Shown one piece after another: positions 8,195 to 10,541 of a DNA stretch of 10,541 nt. Numbering within the stretch: position 1 is the stretch's first letter; every line of letters begins with the position of its first letter. The position numbers and the translations under genes are program-made. This stretch comes from Prevotellaceae bacterium (GTDB taxonomy: Bacteria; Bacteroidota; Bacteroidia; Bacteroidales; Bacteroidaceae). The notes beneath the pieces are model-generated. The model did not search any database, was not told where the DNA came from, and saw only the letters and a list, made by a program, of their open reading frames with translations. The stretch lies in NCBI GenBank assembly GCA_022508685.1, contig JAFLUS010000040.1, positions 1 to 10,541 of the forward strand, given 5' to 3'.

Positions 8195-8860
8195 TTATGA
8201 TGTAATGGAGTCTTTGGTGTTCGCAGTCGTGGTGGCGGTTGCGCCTTTGTCCTTTCCGACAGGTTGTCCGTCGATGCGCTTGATGCGGTCGAGCACCTCT
8301 TGCGGTATCTTTGCCGGCAGATGCTCTTCGGGGTCGTAGAGCATGGCGGTGCAGATGCAGTATTTGCGGTTGGTGCGGTGGAGAACGTCAACGTTGATGC
8401 AGCCTTCGCAACCGCGCCAGAAGGCTTCGTCGTCGGTGAGGTCGGCGAAGGTGACGGGTTGGTAGCCCAGATGGGTGTTCATGGCCATGACGGCAGCACC
8501 GCTCGTGAGCGAGAAGATTTTGGCGTGAGGCCAACGGGTTCGGGCTAACGAGAAGGTGAGGTCCTTGATGCGCTTTGCCACGCCGAGGTGCCGGAAGTCG
8601 GGATGGACGATGAGTCCGGAGGTGGTGACGTATTGCTTGTTTCCCCACGTTTCGATGTAACTGAATCCTGCCAGTTGTTCGCCCTTGAGGGCAATGACGG
8701 CTTTTGCCTCCTTCATTTTTGTGGCGAGATATTCGTGGGTACGGCGTGCGATGCCGGTGCCGCGGTCTTTGGCGGCGTCGGCAATGGTCTGCAGAATGGT
8801 GTCCACGTATTTCTCGTGCGAGGCATCGGCCACTAACACGTTGATTTCTTGGTTTTCCAA
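8195..8860 (-). CDS. GNAT-family acyltransferase of the arg operon, candidate N-acylglutamate (N-succinylglutamate) synthase
   Basis: The protein has 221 residues. The GNAT core is clear: a beta strand TTSGLIVHPDF followed by the acyl-CoA pyrophosphate loop RHLGVA (90-95) and helix KRIKDLTFSLAR; NTHLGYQPVTF (128-138) is the usual C-terminal GNAT motif. Its place between argR and argG, in a window with no argA or argJ, suggests it makes the acylglutamate that starts the pathway. From memory, the Bacteroides thetaiotaomicron gene at the same position was proposed from mutant fitness data to be an N-succinylglutamate synthase; I cannot check this here. Oddities: the start is TTG (8858-8860), with GGAAGGA 5 to 6 nt upstream and no in-frame ATG before codon 49; there is a cysteine group C151, C154, C168, C170; and the last 15 or so residues form a threonine-rich tail. 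The reading frame is the same as argR's, 10 sense codons after its stop. Confidence 0.85.
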   Translation of the reverse strand: MENQEINVLVADASHEKYVDTILQTIADAAKDRGTGIARRTHEYLATKMKEAKAVIALKGEQLAGFSYIETWGNKQYVTTSGLIVHPDFRHLGVAKRIKDLTFSLARTRWPHAKIFSLTSGAAVMAMNTHLGYQPVTFADLTDDEAFWRGCEGCINVDVLHRTNRKYCICTAMLYDPEEHLPAKIPQEVLDRIKRIDGQPVGKDKGATATTTANTKDSITS

Positions 8861-8890
8861 TGTTGTTCCTTCCGTTTTGTTATCGATGGT

Positions 8891-9361
8891 TTATACGGGT
8901 ATGACGTCGGACAGGGCGGCACGCACGATGTCGCGCGAACAGCCTTCTTCGACGACAATGAGGATGGTGTCGTCGCCGGCGATGGTTCCGATGATTTGCG
9001 GGATGTTGGCGTTGTCGATGTCGTAGGCAATGCTGCCGGCGTAGCCCGGACGGGTCTTGATGACACCGAGGTTGCCTGAGAAGCGGAGCGAGATGAAGCC
9101 GTTGTAGAGCATCATTTCGCGTGGCGGCCGTGTCTCCTTCACGCGTCGGTACATGGCGTTGTTGGGGAGGACGTAGACGGACTTTCCGCTGTAGTTGCAG
9201 GCTTTCGCCACTTTCAGTTGCTTCAGGTCGCGCGAGAGAGTGGCTTGCGTCAGTTGGAAGCCTTCCTTAGCCAGCACTCGCAGCAGTTCTTCCTGATTGC
9301 AGATTTCTTGGCTGGAGATAATCAGCCGAATCATGTCGAGTCTTGAATTCTTTACGTTCAT
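8891..9361 (-). CDS. argR: Arginine repressor ArgR
   Basis: This 156-residue protein is of normal ArgR length. The N-terminal winged-helix domain (about 1-70) contains LTQATLSRDLKQLKVAK (37-53), the recognition-helix signature with the SRDL core. The C-terminal domain (about 85-156) carries GTIAGDDT (125-132), the aspartate-containing arginine-binding and hexamer-forming motif, followed by ILIVVEEG. ArgR hexamers bound to arginine usually repress biosynthetic genes by binding pairs of 18-bp ARG boxes. I chose the ATG at 9359-9361 because MNVKNSRLDMIRLIISS matches the usual ArgR start. A second in-frame ATG at 9377-9379 would add six residues, but it lies inside an ARG-box-like site. The gene heads the arg operon, and ARG-box-like sites around its promoter point to autoregulation and control of the whole operon. 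Confidence 0.95.
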   Translation of the reverse strand: MNVKNSRLDMIRLIISSQEICNQEELLRVLAKEGFQLTQATLSRDLKQLKVAKACNYSGKSVYVLPNNAMYRRVKETRPPREMMLYNGFISLRFSGNLGVIKTRPGYAGSIAYDIDNANIPQIIGTIAGDDTILIVVEEGCSRDIVRAALSDVIPV

Positions 9362-9372
9362 AATGTGTTGTG

Positions 9373-9390
9373 TTTGCATATTTATTCTAA
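9373..9390. promoter_or_regulatory. Putative ARG box a, downstream of the argR -7 box
   Basis: The core TGCATATTTATTCT (9375-9388) matches 8 of the 10 fixed positions of the E. coli ARG box TGAAT-N4-ATTCA. It lies in the leader between the -7 box and the argR start at 9361, where a bound repressor would block transcript initiation or elongation. Its first 12 bases (9375-9386) are the exact inverse of 9429-9440 in box c, on the other side of the promoter. Confidence 0.65.
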
Positions 9391-9398
9391 ATGAGGTG

Positions 9399-9430
9399 CA
9401 AAAGTAGTGATTATTATGCAATTCTCCAAA
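9399..9430 (-). promoter_or_regulatory. Promoter of the argR-GNAT-argGCD operon
   Basis: On the minus strand TTTG (9427-9430) is followed after exactly 20 bp by TACTTTTG (9399-9406), an exact fit to the Bacteroidetes consensus TTTG - about 20 bp - TAnnTTTG. The -7 box lies 37 bp upstream of the chosen argR ATG. ARG-box-like sites overlap the -33 box and the spacer, and another lies just downstream. No other good promoter is visible in the short gaps further down the operon, so this one probably serves all five genes. Confidence 0.8.
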
Positions 9431-9463
9431 TAAATATGCAGATATGTCCGTAAAATATGCAAA
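9405..9463. promoter_or_regulatory. Three ARG-box-like sites (b, c, d) in phase across the argR promoter
   Basis: Three plus-strand ATGCA half-sites end at 9420, 9440 and 9461, 20 and 21 bp apart. Taken as 18-bp boxes they cover 9405-9422, 9425-9442 and 9446-9463, separated by 2 and 3 bp, which is the spacing of tandem ARG boxes in E. coli. Against TGAAT-N4-ATTCA, box b scores 6/10, box c 7/10, and box d only 4/10, so d is little more than a half-site. B. subtilis boxes also use TGCA in the right half. Box b covers the promoter spacer and box c the -33 element. Confidence 0.6.
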
Positions 9464-9473
9464 AAGGGCAGTG

Positions 9474-10244
9474 TCAGAGTTTGGTCTCGCCCTCGATGTA
9501 GTTGTCGAGGTAGAGATTTTCGCCGTCGAACACGGCGTAGGTGAAGCGTGAATACCATTCGCCGAGGATGAGGAGGCGCGTGTTGCGGTTGAGGAAGATG
9601 TCGAGGTCGATGTGGCGGTGTCCGAAGATGAAGTAGTTGATGTTGGGATGCGTTTGCAGATATTGGCGTGCAAAGCGCACGAGTCCTTCTTTTTCTTCGC
9701 CCTGATAGGTGGGTTCGCCTTTTTCTTGGTGGGACTGGCGGCTGTGCTTTGCCCAGTTGAGTCCGAAGTTGACGAACCATCGGGGATGGATGGCTTTGGC
9801 GCAACGGCGGAGCAGGGGGCTTTCGAAGCAAGCAAACATGAGGCGCGTTTTCCAGTCGTCGGTTGCGCCGTCGTGGCGGTGTCCGTGGGTGAGGAAAAAC
9901 TCTTTTCCGCAGAGTTCGATGGTGCTGGCTTCGCGGTGGAGGATGACGCCGCATTCGGTGGTGAGGTAGTCGCTCATCCACATGTCGTGGTTGCCGACGA
10001 AGAAGTGTACCTCCACGCCGCGGTCGGTCAGTTCGCTGACCTTGCCGAGGAAGCGGGTGAAACCGCGGGGGACGACGTGGCGGTATTCAAACCAGAAGTC
10101 GAACATGTCGCCGAGCATGAACACGGCTTCGGCCTTGTCCTTGATGTCGTCGAGAAAACGGACGAGCCGTCGTTCCTGTGTGCGGCGGTGCTCCAGTGCG
10201 CGGCAGCCGAGGTGGGCGTCGGAGATGAAGTAGTAGTTTTTCAT
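9474..10244 (-). CDS. lpxH: UDP-2,3-diacylglucosamine diphosphatase LpxH
   Basis: This 256-residue calcineurin-like metallophosphoesterase hydrolyses UDP-2,3-diacylglucosamine to lipid X and UMP, the fourth step of lipid A synthesis, at the inner face of the cytoplasmic membrane. The start MKNYYFISDAHLG (ATG at 10242-10244) fits the family; a more upstream in-frame ATG (10281-10283) lies within the -7 box and is unlikely. The metal ligands appear in order: D9 and H11 in SDAHLG, D46 in LGDMFDFWFEY, N85 in GNHDMWM, H120 and H122 in THGH, and H209 and H211 in FGHRH. The spacing matches E. coli LpxH closely. Other members of the superfamily could share the motifs, but the FDFWFEY segment is characteristic of LpxH-type enzymes. 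It is transcribed toward argR, which has its own promoter in the 112-nt gap, so it is probably a separate unit. Confidence 0.88.
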   Translation of the reverse strand: MKNYYFISDAHLGCRALEHRRTQERRLVRFLDDIKDKAEAVFMLGDMFDFWFEYRHVVPRGFTRFLGKVSELTDRGVEVHFFVGNHDMWMSDYLTTECGVILHREASTIELCGKEFFLTHGHRHDGATDDWKTRLMFACFESPLLRRCAKAIHPRWFVNFGLNWAKHSRQSHQEKGEPTYQGEEKEGLVRFARQYLQTHPNINYFIFGHRHIDLDIFLNRNTRLLILGEWYSRFTYAVFDGENLYLDNYIEGETKL

Positions 10245-10280
10245 GACTGATGCGGCGACCGTCTTGTCGGTGCTTCGCTG

Positions 10281-10315
10281 CAAAGGTACGACTTTTTTGG
10301 CAGTTTACTGACAAA
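10281..10315 (-). promoter_or_regulatory. Likely lpxH promoter
   Basis: On the minus strand TACCTTTG (10281-10288) is an exact TAnnTTTG -7 box, 36 bp upstream of the lpxH ATG. The nearest TTTG (10312-10315) is 23 bp further upstream, longer than the usual 19 to 21 bp, so the -33 assignment is weaker than at the other two promoters. A pyrimidine-rich tract lies immediately upstream on the same strand (about 10327-10350). Confidence 0.6.
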
Positions 10316-10391
10316 GATGCCCTCTGAAAAAAGGAAAAAGTGGAAAAATACGAAATGGGTATGCGATGCAGAGCCTTCACCCATCACTTTT

Positions 10392-10412
10392 TAGTTGCGA
10401 ATTTCGCAACTA
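10392..10412. repeat. Perfect 21-bp palindrome upstream of lpxH
   Basis: The arms TAGTTGCGAA (10392-10401) and TTCGCAACTA (10403-10412) are exact reverse complements around a single central base. No T-run follows on either strand, so it is not a standard terminator. The short centre favours a dimeric protein-binding site over a hairpin. It lies about 105 bp upstream of the lpxH -7 box. I do not recognise the binding protein. Confidence 0.7.
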
Positions 10413-10490
10413 TCTACCCTTTGTGGTGTATGCGGTGTAAGTTGTTGATATACAATAGGCTACACTATATTCCACTTTTATGCAAATTGG

Positions 10491-10541
10491 AGTGCACTTC
10501 AGATGAATTTAGAGTGCACTCCAAATTGAACTGAAGTGCAC
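10491..10541. repeat. 22-bp-phased array of the palindrome AGTGCACT, continuing past the window edge
   Basis: The 8-bp palindrome AGTGCACT occurs at 10491-10498 and 10513-10520, and seven of its bases at 10535-10541 where the window ends. Starts are exactly 22 bp apart, with 14-bp A/T-rich spacers. The spacer at 10499-10512 agrees with the reverse complement of the next spacer (10521-10534) at 11 of 14 positions, so spacers alternate in orientation. A degenerate copy (6 of 8) sits one period earlier at 10469-10476. No gene is visible around it; the rest of 10413-10468 shows nothing I can name. Confidence 0.7.

Noticed and set aside
9362..9835. Extension of the argR frame upstream to 9835
   Set aside because: The added part is the out-of-frame shadow of lpxH plus the promoter region. 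It is low in complexity and unlike any ArgR N-terminus.
10245..10283. Longer lpxH start at 10283
   Set aside because: The ATG overlaps the -7 box, so it would not be in the mRNA; the family start is at 10244.
10392..10412. Intrinsic terminator
   Set aside because: Neither strand has a T-run after the palindrome (the minus strand continues with A residues), and the loop would be a single base.
10340..10534. A 64-codon plus-strand open frame
   Set aside because: It runs through the palindrome and the repeat array, has no motif, and no promoter or ribosome site is visible for it.
10491..10541. CRISPR array
   Set aside because: The constant unit is only 8 bp and palindromic, and the 14-bp spacers resemble each other in inverted form, unlike CRISPR repeats and unique spacers.

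Overview
The window reads as chromosomal DNA from a Bacteroidales bacterium, most likely Prevotellaceae or a close relative with fairly high GC. Three things point there. The gene neighbourhood argR - GNAT acyltransferase - argG - argC - argD is the order I recall from Bacteroides. The promoters fit the Bacteroidetes sigma-ABfr form (TTTG, about 20 bp, TAnnTTTG). The window also carries a giant secreted glycoside hydrolase typical of polysaccharide-degrading Bacteroidales. All six genes I can support lie on the minus strand, so transcription runs from high to low coordinates. The long plus-strand open frames are antisense shadows.

Layout in the order of transcription. (1) 10245-10541 is non-coding. 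It holds a 22-bp-phased array of the palindrome AGTGCACT running off the window edge, a perfect 21-bp palindrome at 10392-10412, and a promoter-like site. (2) lpxH (9474-10244) encodes a lipid A pathway metallophosphoesterase. (3) 9362-9473 is a regulatory gap with a good -33/-7 promoter and up to four ARG-box-like sites, three of them phased at 20-21 bp. (4) An arginine biosynthesis operon follows with gaps of 30, 17, 25 and 4 nt: argR (8891-9361), a GNAT acyltransferase with a TTG start (8195-8860), argG (6972-8177), argC (5963-6946) and argD (4828-5958). (5) 4752-4827 is a 76-nt gap with a second good promoter and a 10-bp inverted repeat overlapping its -7 box. (6) A giant hydrolase gene starts at 4751 and leaves the window at base 1 with no stop: 1583 codons are visible, with a signal peptide, a complete GH35 module, a complete GH2 module and an alpha/beta C-terminal domain.

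The arg genes form one pathway unit. The GNAT protein is the best candidate in the window for the first step, acylation of glutamate. ArgC and ArgD carry out the reduction and transamination of the acylated intermediate, and ArgG makes argininosuccinate. ArgR probably represses the operon through the boxes around its own promoter. Bacteroides is known to use N-succinyl rather than N-acetyl intermediates, so the same may hold here (inference). The genes for acylglutamate kinase, the transcarbamylase, deacylase and argH are not in the window.

The most unusual items are the GH35-GH2 double enzyme, the inverted repeat on its promoter, the cysteine cluster and TTG start of the GNAT protein, and the 22-bp palindrome array at the right edge.
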